From NCBI RefSeq assembly GCF_001509475.1, contig NZ_LLZG01000392.1:1-45089 (forward strand): DNA of 45,089 bases, given 5' to 3'. Shown here piece by piece: positions 1 to 8,841 of the stretch. A program made the position numbers and the translations under genes. Positions within the stretch are counted from its first letter, which is position 1, and each line of letters starts with the position of its first letter. The notes under the pieces are model-generated. The model worked only from the letters and a program-made list of their open reading frames with translations. It was not told where the DNA came from and made no database searches. The DNA comes from Streptomyces regalis (GTDB taxonomy: Bacteria; Actinomycetota; Actinomycetes; Streptomycetales; Streptomycetaceae).

Positions 1-1
1 G

Positions 2-760
2 CACCGGCCTTCCTCCCCATCCACGGGTCCGAGGTCGTCCGTCTCCCCCCGTGTGGCCGCGTCCCCCTCCTCCCCCTCCGTACCTGCGACCGGCCCCGAG
101 GCCTCCTCCAGTTCCTCGGCCGGGCCCCGGCTTTCCTCCGCCGCTGAGGCTCCATCCGGGGGACCCTCCGCCTCCTCCGATCCCTCGGCCCCGTCCGGGG
201 AGCCCGGGAAGGCCGAGGGGACCGGGAAGTCCGGGGAGACCCGGGATCCGCGGGATACGCGGGAGACACGGGCGTCGTCCACCTCTCCCGCCCACGCGCC
301 CACCGCTTCCCGTCCCGCCCCCTCCGACAAGCCGTCCCGGGCCGGGAGCAGGGCGGGTGAAGGACGAGAGCGGCCGGGGCGGAAGAAGGGGCCGCTGGAG
401 GACGAGGAAGCCGCGGAGGAGGAAGCCGGGGAGGAGGAGTCGGACGGCGGCGTCGGTGACGAGGACGGCCCGGGCTCGGCGTTGCCGGAGGACGAAGGCG
501 ACGGCGACGGCGACGGCGAGGACGACGGCGAGGACGACGGTGGGGGCGTGGCCGAGAGCCCGGACGGCGCCGGTGACTCCGGCCGGGACGCCTCCACGGT
601 GCCCTCCGCCCCGTCCGCCCGTCCCGTAGGGCAGCCTGGCCGGCATGCCGAGGGCCCCGCCGAGCCCGTACTGCAGGTCCTGCCCCTCGGCAGCGGGCTG
701 GTCCTGATCGGGCTCGGTCTGGGCCTCGCCTTCGTCGGTCTCCGGTTGCGGCGCGGCTAG
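2..760 (+). CDS. C-terminal part of a low-complexity, membrane-anchored protein (partial)
   Basis: The frame is open from the left edge of the window, so the true start is probably outside; a GTG at 53 is the first possible internal start. The visible part is almost all low complexity: Ser/Pro/Ala-rich first, then an acidic Glu/Asp/Gly stretch around residues 115-175 counted from the GTG. It ends in one hydrophobic helix (LPLGSGLVLIGLGLGLAFVG) followed by a short basic tail (LRLRRG). That layout suits a surface or exported protein held by a C-terminal membrane anchor with an inside-positive tail, but no LPXTG or LAXTG motif precedes the helix. Third positions are strongly GC-biased in this frame, which supports it over the overlapping Pro-rich frame. 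Function is unknown. Confidence 0.6.
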   Translation, partial: HRPSSPSTGPRSSVSPRVAASPSSPSVPATGPEASSSSSAGPRLSSAAEAPSGGPSASSDPSAPSGEPGKAEGTGKSGETRDPRDTRETRASSTSPAHAPTASRPAPSDKPSRAGSRAGEGRERPGRKKGPLEDEEAAEEEAGEEESDGGVGDEDGPGSALPEDEGDGDGDGEDDGEDDGGGVAESPDGAGDSGRDASTVPSAPSARPVGQPGRHAEGPAEPVLQVLPLGSGLVLIGLGLGLAFVGLRLRRG

Positions 761-789
761 GGGTGCCCTCGACGCGCCGGACGACAGTC

Positions 790-1770
790 CTACGGCGCGA
801 CGAGGAGCACCTTGCCGACGTGCCCGCTGTCCTCCACCACACGGTGGGCCTCGGCCGCGTCGTTCATCGGGATCTCGCGGTCGACGATCGGGCGTACATG
901 GCCGGCGTCCAGCAGCGGCCAGACGTGCTCGCGTACGGCCGCGACGATCGCCGCCTTCTCGTCGAGCGGGCGGCGCCGCAGCGAGGTCGCGCTGATGGCG
1001 CCGCTCTTGCCCAGCAGCGCGCCGATGTTGAGCTCGCCCTTGACGCCGCCCTGCATGCCGATGATGGCGAGCCGGCCGTTGACGGCGAGGGCCTGGACGT
1101 TGCGGTCGAGGTACTTGGCGCCCATGTTGTCGAGGATGACGTCGGCGCCGGCCCCGTCGGTGGCCTTCTTGACCTCGGCGACGAAGTCCTGTTCCCGGTA
1201 GTTGACCAGGATGTCGGCGCCCAGCTCGGCGCACCGGTCGAGCTTCTCCTTGCTGCCCGCCGTGACGGCGACCTTGGCGCCGACGGCCTTGGCGAGCTGG
1301 ATGGCCATGGTGCCGATGCCACTGGAGCCGCCGTGCACGAGCAGGGTCTCGCCGGGGCGCAGGTGGGACACCATGAAGACGTTGGACCAGACCGTGCACA
1401 CCACCTCGGGCAGGGCTGCGGCCTGCGTCAGGCTCACGCCCTTGGGCACGGGCAGCAGCTGGCCGGCCGGCACGGCGACCTTCTCGGCGTAGCCGCCGCC
1501 CGCGAGCAGCGCGCACACCTCGTCGCCGACGGCCCAGCCGGAAACGCCGGGACCGAGCGCGGCGATCCTGCCGGAGCACTCCAGGCCGGGGTAGGGGGAG
1601 GCGCCGGGCGGCGGGTTGTAGAAGCCCTGGCGTTGCAGGATGTCGGCGCGGTTGACGGCCCCGGCCACCACCTCGACCAGCACCTCGCCCTCACCGGGCA
1701 CGGGATCGGGGACCTCGTCCCACACCAGCGCCTCGGGCCCACCAGGTTCGGGAATCGTGATCGCATGCAT
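790..1770 (-). CDS. Zinc-type quinone oxidoreductase (MDR superfamily, NADPH:quinone reductase-like)
   Basis: A 326-residue medium-chain dehydrogenase/reductase. The N-terminus (MHAITIPEPGGPEALVWDEV) is typical of NADPH:quinone oxidoreductases of the PIG3/QOR type. A catalytic GroES-like half follows (GAVNRADILQRQGFYNPPPG, GLECSGRI), then a Rossmann half with HGGSSGIGTMAIQLAK near residue 150, where the NADPH-binding loop is expected. The start is the ATG at 1770; the open frame runs further upstream but that part lacks family character. Expected to reduce quinones or enones with NADPH in the cytosol. No structural-zinc Cys cluster is visible, as is usual for the QOR branch. It is divergent from the ABC exporter across a 167-nt gap. 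Substrate unknown. Confidence 0.85.
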   Translation of the reverse strand: MHAITIPEPGGPEALVWDEVPDPVPGEGEVLVEVVAGAVNRADILQRQGFYNPPPGASPYPGLECSGRIAALGPGVSGWAVGDEVCALLAGGGYAEKVAVPAGQLLPVPKGVSLTQAAALPEVVCTVWSNVFMVSHLRPGETLLVHGGSSGIGTMAIQLAKAVGAKVAVTAGSKEKLDRCAELGADILVNYREQDFVAEVKKATDGAGADVILDNMGAKYLDRNVQALAVNGRLAIIGMQGGVKGELNIGALLGKSGAISATSLRRRPLDEKAAIVAAVREHVWPLLDAGHVRPIVDREIPMNDAAEAHRVVEDSGHVGKVLLVAP

Positions 1771-1937
1771 GGCACGGACGCTACTCCCCGGGGCCTGGGT
1801 CCCCGGTCCCGAGTCCCTCGGTCCTTGGGCGGGTCCGGGCAAAATCCGTGTGCGGCACCGATGAGTATGCGCGACCGTAAAAGTCTCTCCATGCGTAGCC
1901 CACGAATGCGGAAGGCCACTCGGAAGGACCCCGAAGC

Positions 1938-2984
1938 ATGAGCACGCAGACGACATCCGGTCTCGCGATCGAGACCGCGGGCCTGGTGAAGACGTTCGGT
2001 GAGACACGGGCCGTCGACGGCGTGAACCTCGCGGTTCCGGCCGGCACGGTCTACGGCGTCCTCGGCCCGAACGGCGCCGGCAAGACGACCACGGTGAAGA
2101 TGCTCGCCACCCTCCTACGACCCGACGGCGGCGAGGCCCACATCTTCGGCCACGACGTCGTGCGTGAGGCCGACGAGGTGCGCAGCCGGGTGAGCCTCAC
2201 CGGCCAGTACGCCTCCGTGGACGAGGACCTCACCGGCACCGAGAACCTGGTCCTGCTGGCCCGGCTCCTCGGCCACGGCAAACACGCCGCGCGGGAGCGT
2301 GCCGCGCAGCTCCTGGAGGCCTTCGGGCTGACGGACGCGGCCGGGAAGCAGGTCAAGAACTACTCCGGCGGCATGCGGCGCCGTATCGACATCGCCGCGT
2401 CCATCCTCAACACCCCCGAGCTGCTCTTCCTCGACGAGCCGACGACCGGCCTCGACCCGCGCAGCCGCAACCAGGTGTGGGACATCGTGCGCGCGGTCGT
2501 CGCCCAGGGCACCACCGTGCTTCTGACCACTCAGTACCTGGACGAGGCCGACCAGTTGGCGTCCCGGATCGCCGTCATCGACCGCGGCAAGGTGATCGCC
2601 GAGGGAACGAAGGGCGAGCTGAAGGCGTCCGTGGGCGCCGGTTCCGTGCATCTGCGGCTGCGCGAGGCTGCGCAGCGGCCGGAGGCCGAGCGCGTGCTGC
2701 GGACGACCCTGGACGCGGACGTGCAGCTGGAGCCCGATCCCGTGGCCCTCACCGCGCGCGTCGGCTCCGGTGCGGCCAACGGGCGGGGCGCGGCGGAACA
2801 GGCCGCCCGCGCGCTCGCCGAGCTGGCCCGCACCGGCATCACCGTCGACAACTTCTCGCTGGGCCAGCCCAGCCTGGACGAGGTGTTCCTCGCACTCACC
2901 GGACACGACACCCACGACGCCCGCGACACCCGCGACAACGACGACAAGGACGACAAGGACGACAAGGACGAGGTGGCGGCATGA
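1938..2984 (+). CDS. DrrA-type ABC transporter ATP-binding protein
   Basis: A 348-residue ABC ATPase of the daunorubicin-resistance DrrA family. It has Walker A ([10 protein letters not shown], about residues 44-53), the signature motif ([13 protein letters not shown]), Walker B plus catalytic Glu ([13 protein letters not shown]) and the H-loop replaced by Gln ([11 protein letters not shown]), which is usual in this family. A C-terminal region of about 100 residues follows the nucleotide-binding domain, as in DrrA. The start is an ATG preceded by GGAAGGA. It overlaps the downstream permease by ATGA, so the two are translationally coupled and form one exporter. Its last 25 residues are an Asp/Lys/Arg/Thr low-complexity tail built partly from tandem GACAAGGAC units (about 2941-2970). 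Likely exports a hydrophobic drug-like compound; substrate unknown. Confidence 0.92.
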   Translation: MSTQTTSGLAIETAGLVKTFGETRAVDGVNLAVPAGTVYGVLGPNGAGKTTTVKMLATLLRPDGGEAHIFGHDVVREADEVRSRVSLTGQYASVDEDLTGTENLVLLARLLGHGKHAARERAAQLLEAFGLTDAAGKQVKNYSGGMRRRIDIAASILNTPELLFLDEPTTGLDPRSRNQVWDIVRAVVAQGTTVLLTTQYLDEADQLASRIAVIDRGKVIAEGTKGELKASVGAGSVHLRLREAAQRPEAERVLRTTLDADVQLEPDPVALTARVGSGAANGRGAAEQAARALAELARTGITVDNFSLGQPSLDEVFLALTGHDTHDARDTRDNDDKDDKDDKDEVAA

Positions 2985-3829
2985 GTACCGCGACGCAGAC
3001 CGAGAGCAAGGAACTCGCCCCCGTCAGCGCCGAGTCGCTCGCCGCGCTGCTCGTCTCCGGGGAGCGGCCGCCGCGGCCCAGCGCCTGGTCGGCCTCGATG
3101 ACCTTCGGCTGGCGGGCGATCCTCAAGATCAAGCACGTACCGGAGCAGCTCTTCGACGTCACCGCCTTCCCGATCATGATGGTGCTGATGTACACGTACC
3201 TGTTCGGGGGCGCCCTGGCCGGGTCCCCGAAGGAGTACATCCAGTTCCTGCTGCCGGGCATCCTGGTGATGTCGGTCGTGATGATCACGATGTACACGGG
3301 TGTCTCGGTGAACACCGACATCGAGAAGGGCGTCTTCGACCGGTTCCGGTCGCTGCCCATCTGGCGGCCGTCGACCATGGTGGGCTATCTGCTGGGCGAC
3401 GCCCTGCGCTACACCATCGCGTCCGTCGTGATGCTCACCGTCGGCATCATCCTGGGCTACCGCCCGGACGGCGGGGTCGGCGGCGTGCTCGCCGGGATCG
3501 CACTGCTGGTGGTCTTTTCCTTCGCGTTCTCGTGGATCTGGACGATGTTCGGGCTGATGCTGCGCTCCGAGAAGTCGGTGATGGGCGTCAGCATGATGGT
3601 GATCTTCCCGCTCACCTTCCTGTCCAACGTCTTCGTCGACCCGAGGACCATGCCGGGCTGGCTCCAGGCCTTCGTCAACAACAGCCCGATCACCCATCTG
3701 TCCTCAGCGGTCCGCGGGTTGATGGCGGGCGACTGGCCGGCGGACGAGGTCGCCTGGTCACTGGGCTGGGCGGGCCTGTTCGTGCTGGTCTTCGGGCCGA
3801 TCACGATGCGGCTGTACAACCGCAAGTAG
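2981..3829 (+). CDS. DrrB-type ABC transporter permease (ABC-2 family)
   Basis: A 282-residue ABC-2 type permease with about six membrane helices, for example [37 protein letters not shown] and [12 protein letters not shown]. The family block around [20 protein letters not shown] is typical of DrrB-like daunorubicin-resistance permeases and corresponds to the loop that contacts the ATPase. The ATG overlaps the stop of the ATP-binding gene, so the two subunits are made together. A cytosolic N-terminal segment of about 45 residues precedes the first helix. With its partner it should form a homodimeric exporter in the cytoplasmic membrane. No antibiotic biosynthesis gene is adjacent, so this looks like a housekeeping or general resistance exporter. 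Confidence 0.92.
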   Translation: MSTATQTESKELAPVSAESLAALLVSGERPPRPSAWSASMTFGWRAILKIKHVPEQLFDVTAFPIMMVLMYTYLFGGALAGSPKEYIQFLLPGILVMSVVMITMYTGVSVNTDIEKGVFDRFRSLPIWRPSTMVGYLLGDALRYTIASVVMLTVGIILGYRPDGGVGGVLAGIALLVVFSFAFSWIWTMFGLMLRSEKSVMGVSMMVIFPLTFLSNVFVDPRTMPGWLQAFVNNSPITHLSSAVRGLMAGDWPADEVAWSLGWAGLFVLVFGPITMRLYNRK

Positions 3830-3841
3830 CGGGGCGGGACG

Positions 3842-4948
3842 TCAACCCTGGGGCAGACGCCGGGCATCAGGTGCGACCTGAGTGCCCGGCGTCGCGCGCA
3901 CGATGGTGATGAGCCGGTCCGTCAACTGCAGACTCCCGACCTCGGGATCGTCGTATCCGAGCACCCGGTGCCCGCGTATGACGCTCAACACCAGGTCGTC
4001 CGTCTGCCGCGGGCCCTTGCCCACCTCGGCCTTTATGACCGGCCGTTCGACGATGTCGAGCCCGCTGCCCTGCTGGATCAGATCCTCCAGGACCATCCCG
4101 GCGGCGGGGCTGAGCACGGAGAGGCCGAGCAGTCGGCCGGCGGCGCTGGCGCTGGTGATCACCGCATCGGCGCCGGACTGCTTCAGCAGCGGCGCGTTCT
4201 CCTCCTCGCGCACCGCGGCCACGATCTTCGCGCCGCGGTTGAGCTGCCGGGCCGTCAGCGTCACCAGGACGGCGGTGTCGTCGCGCTGGGTCGCGATGAT
4301 GATCTTCCGTGCCTTGTGCACCTCGGCCCGCTTCAGGACCTCGCTGCGCGTGGCGTCCCCCGTGACCCCGGCGTACCCGTCCGCGACCGCCGCGTCGATC
4401 ACCTTGGAGCTGGGGTCGACCACGACGACCTGATCCTTCCCCAGGCCCGTCGCGCAGACGGTCTGGATCGCCGAACGTCCCTTCGTCCCGAACCCGATGA
4501 CGACGGTGTGGTCGCGCAAGGTGGACCTCCAGCGGGTCAGACGCCATTCCTCCCGGGTCCGTTCGGTGAGGACCTCGAGCGTGGTGCCGACCAGGATGAT
4601 CAGGAACAGCACTCGCATGGGCGTGATGACGAAGATATTGGTGAACCGGGCGGCGTCACTGACGGGGGTGATGTCGCCGTATCCGGTGGTGGAGAGGCTG
4701 ACGGTCGCGTAGTAGAAGGCGTCCAGAAGGTCGACGGAACCGTCGGAGTTGTCGTCGTAACCGTCGTGGTCGGCGTAGACGATCAAGGCCGTCGCCACGA
4801 GCAGCGTCAGGGCCAGCGTGACCCGCTTGGCGACCTGCCGGAACGGATGCTCCACGATCTTCTTCGGGAGCTTCACCCGATAGGTCGCGCTCCGCTCGTC
4901 CGCCCGCCGGGCTATCGCGTCCTGGCCCGGAAGTTTCACGTGAAACAC
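3842..4948 (-). CDS. Two-TM potassium channel with RCK/TrkA-N domain
   Basis: A 368-residue MthK-like channel. It has TM1 at about residues 42-59, a pore loop with the K+ selectivity filter TTGYGD (residues 87-92), TM2 at about 104-127, then a TrkA-N/RCK domain from about 147 (VVIGFGTKGRSA, a glycine-rich dinucleotide motif) and a C-terminal TrkA-C-like part. An Asp-rich outer segment (DHDGYDDNSDGSVD) sits between TM1 and the pore. The start is a GTG at 4948 that overlaps the end of the moeA-like gene by 13 nt. The first codons (FHVK) are themselves part of a perfect 14-bp parS sequence. It is the last gene of the minus-strand run from the bkd operon. The ligand of the RCK domain is not evident. 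Confidence 0.9.
   Translation of the reverse strand: MFHVKLPGQDAIARRADERSATYRVKLPKKIVEHPFRQVAKRVTLALTLLVATALIVYADHDGYDDNSDGSVDLLDAFYYATVSLSTTGYGDITPVSDAARFTNIFVITPMRVLFLIILVGTTLEVLTERTREEWRLTRWRSTLRDHTVVIGFGTKGRSAIQTVCATGLGKDQVVVVDPSSKVIDAAVADGYAGVTGDATRSEVLKRAEVHKARKIIIATQRDDTAVLVTLTARQLNRGAKIVAAVREEENAPLLKQSGADAVITSASAAGRLLGLSVLSPAAGMVLEDLIQQGSGLDIVERPVIKAEVGKGPRQTDDLVLSVIRGHRVLGYDDPEVGSLQLTDRLITIVRATPGTQVAPDARRLPQG
4933..4946. promoter_or_regulatory. parS: parS site (ParB-binding sequence) in the moeA/channel overlap
   Basis: GTTTCACGTGAAAC, a perfect 14-bp palindrome identical to the Streptomyces/Bacillus-type parS consensus. It spans the stop codon of the MoeA-like gene and the first codons of the channel gene, so the same bases encode the end of one protein and FHVK of the next. 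parS sites in Streptomyces cluster around oriC and nucleate ParB for chromosome segregation, in keeping with an origin-proximal position. Confidence 0.9.
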
Positions 4949-6306
4949 ACCTCGATGCCGGCACTCGCCCAGGGCAGGTCGAGCAGTTCGGTCTCCTGCC
5001 CCGCGCGGACACCGCCCGGTGGTACGACGGCGATGGCGTCGGCCGCCGCCATGCCCCGCAGCATGGCCGGCCCGTGGTAGTGCAGCGGCACAGCATGGTC
5101 GCCGCGCAGCACGACAGGGATGAGCCGGGTGTCGTACGGATGCCCGTGCGCCGCTTCCTTCAGGGGCAGCGTGTACCGCTCCGGGGTCGGGCGGACGGCG
5201 AGCGTACGCAGCACGGGTTCGGCGAGGGTGAGCAGGCCGGAGACGGCGGCGAGGGGGTTGCCGGGCAGGCCGACGAGGTGCTGGTTCTCCTTGGTGCGGG
5301 CCAGCAGCATGGGGTGGCCGGGCCGCACTTTGACACCGTCCACGAGGAGTTCGGCGCCGATGCGCTGCAGCGTGGGGTGGACATGGTCGACGGGGCCAGC
5401 CGCGGTGCCGCCGGTGGTGACGATGAGGTCGGCGTCGGAGCGGGTGAGGGCCTTGTGCAGGGCCTTGGCGTCGTCGCCGAGCCTGCGCACCGAGGTGACC
5501 TCGGCACCGAGTGCGCGCAGCCAGGGCGGCAGCATCGGGCCGAGCGCGTCACGGATCAGGCCGTCGCGCGGGAGCCCTTCGGTGAGCAACTCGTCGCCGA
5601 GGACGAGGACTTCGACGCGGGGGCGGGTTACGGCGGTGACGGTGTCGTATCCGGCGGCGGATGCCAGGCCGAGTACGGCCGGGGTCACGAGGGTGCCGAC
5701 GGCGAGCAGTTGATCGCCGTTACGGCACTCCTGGCCGCGTGGGCGGATGTCCTGGCCGGGCTCGATCTCCCGGCTGGTGTGCAGGCGGTCCTTGGCGTCC
5801 GTACGGCCGTGCTCGCTGCGCAGGACGGCGGTGGTGTCCGGCGGGATCCGGGCGCCGGTCGCGATGCGGACGGCCTCTCCGTCGGTGAGCGGTTCGGGCT
5901 CGGCGTGCCCGGCCAGGACCCCTTCGTCCCGTACGTCCCAGGGGCCGGGGCCCGCGACGGCCCAGCCGTCCATCGCCGAGGTGTCGAAGGAGGGCAGGTC
6001 GGTGAGGGCGGTGAGAGGGGCGGCCAGGGTGAGGCCGAGAGCGGCGTCGAGGGGGACCGAGACGGGAGCGCGGCCGGCGGACCGGGCGGCGGCACGCGCG
6101 ACGCGGGCGGCGGTGTCGCGTGCCTCGCGCCAGGGGGTGGCCTTGTGGTGGCGGTCCGGGGTGGGGGAGCCAGGGGCGTGCGGGGCGGATACGGGCATGT
6201 GGTCGCCGGGGGTGTGGGGGCCGTTGTGTTCCTTCACGAGGGCGAGCACCTCCTCGACGTCGAAATCCTCGGCGTCCTCGTCCGCCTTGATACCGCGGGC
6301 GGTCAT
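4936..6306 (-). CDS. moeA: MoeA-like molybdopterin molybdotransferase
   Basis: A 456-residue protein of the MoeA family, which inserts molybdate into adenylylated molybdopterin. Seen: FDTSAMDGWAV near residue 115 (the conserved DxSAMDG), ATGARIPPDTTAVLR, LGDELL, and PGNPLAAVSGL near the C-terminal third (family PGNPVS). Two oddities: an N-terminal extension of about 55 residues, and the loop usually TxGGVSxGxxD reads TTGGTAAGPVDHV, so catalytic competence is not certain. The ATG overlaps the stop of the MobA-like gene (ATGA), indicating translational coupling within a cofactor operon. Its 3' end overlaps the channel gene and a parS site. A paralogue specialised for another task is possible. 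Confidence 0.82.
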   Translation of the reverse strand: MTARGIKADEDAEDFDVEEVLALVKEHNGPHTPGDHMPVSAPHAPGSPTPDRHHKATPWREARDTAARVARAAARSAGRAPVSVPLDAALGLTLAAPLTALTDLPSFDTSAMDGWAVAGPGPWDVRDEGVLAGHAEPEPLTDGEAVRIATGARIPPDTTAVLRSEHGRTDAKDRLHTSREIEPGQDIRPRGQECRNGDQLLAVGTLVTPAVLGLASAAGYDTVTAVTRPRVEVLVLGDELLTEGLPRDGLIRDALGPMLPPWLRALGAEVTSVRRLGDDAKALHKALTRSDADLIVTTGGTAAGPVDHVHPTLQRIGAELLVDGVKVRPGHPMLLARTKENQHLVGLPGNPLAAVSGLLTLAEPVLRTLAVRPTPERYTLPLKEAAHGHPYDTRLIPVVLRGDHAVPLHYHGPAMLRGMAAADAIAVVPPGGVRAGQETELLDLPWASAGIEVCFT

Positions 6307-7274
6307 CCGGCGTCCGGGCGGGTGTCGGGCGTAGCGTCGGACTTGGCGTCGGGGGCCGCGTCGGACTTGGCGGCGGCCTCCTCCTCCGCCCAGCGCAGGG
6401 CGAGGGCGGCGGCCCTGCGGGATGCCTCGGCGACCGCTTCAGGGCCTCCCTCGCCTCCCCCTGCCTGCGCTGCCGCGTACCCGACCAGGAAGGTGGTCAG
6501 CGGGGCCGCGGGCCGCGCCACGCCGTGGGCGGCGTCGCGGGCGAGATCGAGCAGGAGCTTGGTGTCGACGTCGAGCTCGATGCCGAGCTCGTCCTTGACT
6601 GCGGAAATCCATTCATCCAACACGTGCCCATGCTCCCTGATGCGTGCCCTGGCGGTGGCGATGTCGTCCCAGGTGTCGCAGTCGAACGACGCGACGGGGT
6701 CGGGGACGCGGGTGAGGCCGAGCGCGCCGGTCAGCCGGCGCAGGGGGAGGCCGGTGAGGCCGTCGTGCCCCTGGCCGAGCGCCTCCAGTTCGCGGCGCAG
6801 CGCGGCCGCGCGGTACGCGGCGACGAGCGGCTGGTCGCGGCCGTCGGCGTCGGTGAGCAGCGCGCCGTCGGCGCCGCTGGTGCGCAGGGCGGCCAGCAGC
6901 CGCCGGACCGTGCCGTCGTCGAGGAACGGCAGGTCGGCCGAGAGGACGACGACCCGCTCCGCGGTGGTGTGGCGCAGCCCGGCGTCGAGTGCGGCCAGCG
7001 GGCCGCCGCCCGGCGGGTCCTCGCGCGCCCAGGTGACCGGCCGCGCGGTCGGACGGGGGTCGGCGACGACGACGGTGGACCGCGCGTCGGCGCAGGCGGC
7101 GAGCACCCGGTCGAGCAGCGGGCGGCCACCGACGCGCACCCCTGGTTTGTCCGCGCCGCCGAGCCGCCGCGCGGCACCGCCGGCGAGCACGACGGCGTCG
7201 TACGCGACGTCGTGCCCGGACTCCTGCTGGGCGTCGGCGGCGCCTTGCGCACCCGGCGGTTCGTACGCGGTCAC
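6303..7274 (-). CDS. MobA-like NTP transferase fused to a DUF6457-type domain
   Basis: A 323-residue two-domain protein. The N-terminal domain (about residues 20-215) has the nucleotidyltransferase signature AVVLAGGAARRLGGADKPGV and a DLPFLDD metal-binding motif, as in MobA, which adds GMP to molybdopterin. The C-terminal domain (from VLDEWISAVKDELGIELD) looks like DUF6457, a small helical domain found alone or fused to molybdenum cofactor enzymes in actinobacteria. It ends in an Ala/Asp/Lys/Pro-rich tail with repeated KSDA units. The start is taken as the GTG at 7274 (protein MTAYEPPG); the frame is open far upstream but that part overlaps the bkd E2 gene and lacks family character. It is 67 nt after the E2 stop and overlaps moeA. 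Confidence 0.85.
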   Translation of the reverse strand: MTAYEPPGAQGAADAQQESGHDVAYDAVVLAGGAARRLGGADKPGVRVGGRPLLDRVLAACADARSTVVVADPRPTARPVTWAREDPPGGGPLAALDAGLRHTTAERVVVLSADLPFLDDGTVRRLLAALRTSGADGALLTDADGRDQPLVAAYRAAALRRELEALGQGHDGLTGLPLRRLTGALGLTRVPDPVASFDCDTWDDIATARARIREHGHVLDEWISAVKDELGIELDVDTKLLLDLARDAAHGVARPAAPLTTFLVGYAAAQAGGGEGGPEAVAEASRRAAALALRWAEEEAAAKSDAAPDAKSDATPDTRPDAG

Positions 7275-7341
7275 CCCCCGAGTATGCGTGCCTCCACGAT
7301 CACAGGGAACGCAGGGGAAGCAGCCGGCCCCGGGGGGTGTG

Positions 7342-8841
7342 TCACAGCGTGCGCAGCAGCACCGCCGGCTGTTCCACGCAGTCCGCCACATATCGCAGGA
7401 AGCCGCCGGCCGTGCCGCCGTCGCAGACCCGGTGGTCGAAGGTGAGCGCGAGCTCCACGACCTGCCGCACCGCCAGCTCGCCCTCGTGCACCCACGGCTT
7501 GGGGATGATGCGGCCGACGCCGAGCATCGCGGCCTCGGGGTGGTTGATGATCGGCGTGGAGCCGTCGACACCGAACACGCCGTAGTTGTTCAACGTGAAG
7601 GTGCCGCCGGTGAGTTCCGCGGGCGTGAGGGTGCCTGTGCGGGCCGCCTCGGTCAGCCGGGCGAACTCCGCGGTCAGCGACTCCGCGTCGCGCGCGTGCG
7701 CGTCCCGTACGACCGGGACGACCAGGCCCCGCTCGGTCTGCGCGGCGAATCCGAGGTGCACATGGTCGAGCTGGACGATCTCCCTGGCCTCCATGTCGAC
7801 CGTGGAGTTGAGCTCGGGGAACCGGGCGAGGGCGGCGGTGCAGATGCGGGCCAGCAGGGCGAGGAGGGAGATCTTCGGCCCACCGGCGGCGTTCATCGCG
7901 GTCCGCGCCCGCATGAGCTCGGTCGCGTCGGCGTCCACCCAGCAGGTCGCGTCCGGGATCTCCCGCCGGCTGCGGGAGAGCTTGTCGGCGACGGCACCGC
8001 GGATGCCCTTGAGGGGGGTGCGGATACCGCCGAGGGGGGCGGAGGAGCGGATGGGGGCCTGCGCGGGCGGGACGGCGGCGGAGGCGGCCGGAGCCGTCGG
8101 CGTCACGCGCGGGTGCGGCTCGGCCGACGGCTGGGCCGTCCGCCCGTGCACCTCGGCGGCCCGCAGCGCGTACTCGACGTCGGCCCGCAGGATCAGCCCG
8201 TCCGGTCCGGAGCCGTGCAGCTCCCTCAGGTCCAGGCCGTGCTCGCGGGCGAGGCGGCGCACGAGCGGGGAGATCACGGGCACAGGGCCCTCACGGGTCT
8301 CCTGGTCGGCCGGTGCCACGTCACGGGCGTGGCCGACGGGGCCGTGCCCCGCAGCTGTGCCGACGGGCCGCGCGACGCCCGGGGCGGGGGCGTGCTCGGC
8401 GGCCGGCGTGCCCGCGCGCGCGGCGGCACCGTTCGCCGCCCCGCCCGACGGCTGCCCCGCCGGTGCCACCGGTGCCGTCGGCGCGGTCGGCCGTACGCGC
8501 CTGCGGCGCGCCGGTGCCTCGGAGGTGCCGTACCCCACCAGCACGTTCCCGGAGCCCTCGGGCTCGGCGCCGGAGGCGGGCGCCCCCACCGCCACCGTCA
8601 GCAGCGGCGCCCCGACGGGCAGCTCCGTGCCCTCCTCACCGAAGCGGGCGGTGACCACACCGGCGTAGGGGCAGGGGATGTCGACCATCGCCTTGGCCGT
8701 CTCGACCTCGACGACCGGCTGGTCGACGGCGACGAGGTCGCCGACCTCGACAAGCCAACGAACAATCTCCGCTTCGGTGAGCCCCTCCCCGAGGTCGGGG
8801 AGCTTGAACTCCAGGCTGTGCATGTCAGAAGCGTGTGCCAT
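7342..8841 (-). CDS. bkdC: Branched-chain 2-oxoacid dehydrogenase E2 (dihydrolipoyl acyltransferase)
   Basis: A 499-residue E2 subunit with the domains in the usual order. The lipoyl domain has its lipoylated Lys at residue 50 (EVETAKAMVDI). A long Ala/Pro/Gly-rich linker follows, then the peripheral-subunit-binding domain (ISPLVRRLAREHGLDL). A second linker leads to the acyltransferase domain with the active-site motif DHRVCDGG (His about 470). It transfers the branched acyl group from E1 to CoA, giving isobutyryl-, isovaleryl- and 2-methylbutyryl-CoA, the starters for branched fatty acids and some polyketides. The start is the ATG at 8841, overlapping the E1 beta stop by one base (TGATG); an internal ATG at 8823 begins the lipoyl domain proper. 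Last bkd gene; no E3 gene is present here. Confidence 0.93.
   Translation of the reverse strand: MAHASDMHSLEFKLPDLGEGLTEAEIVRWLVEVGDLVAVDQPVVEVETAKAMVDIPCPYAGVVTARFGEEGTELPVGAPLLTVAVGAPASGAEPEGSGNVLVGYGTSEAPARRRRVRPTAPTAPVAPAGQPSGGAANGAAARAGTPAAEHAPAPGVARPVGTAAGHGPVGHARDVAPADQETREGPVPVISPLVRRLAREHGLDLRELHGSGPDGLILRADVEYALRAAEVHGRTAQPSAEPHPRVTPTAPAASAAVPPAQAPIRSSAPLGGIRTPLKGIRGAVADKLSRSRREIPDATCWVDADATELMRARTAMNAAGGPKISLLALLARICTAALARFPELNSTVDMEAREIVQLDHVHLGFAAQTERGLVVPVVRDAHARDAESLTAEFARLTEAARTGTLTPAELTGGTFTLNNYGVFGVDGSTPIINHPEAAMLGVGRIIPKPWVHEGELAVRQVVELALTFDHRVCDGGTAGGFLRYVADCVEQPAVLLRTL

Noticed and set aside
51..629. Pro/Arg-rich frame overlapping the left-end gene
   Set aside because: The other frame has the coherent acidic region and a C-terminal membrane helix; this one is a frame-shifted reading of the same repeats.
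1938..3829. Resistance exporter of an antibiotic biosynthetic cluster
   Set aside because: DrrAB-type exporters are common in Streptomyces, and no biosynthetic genes lie nearby.
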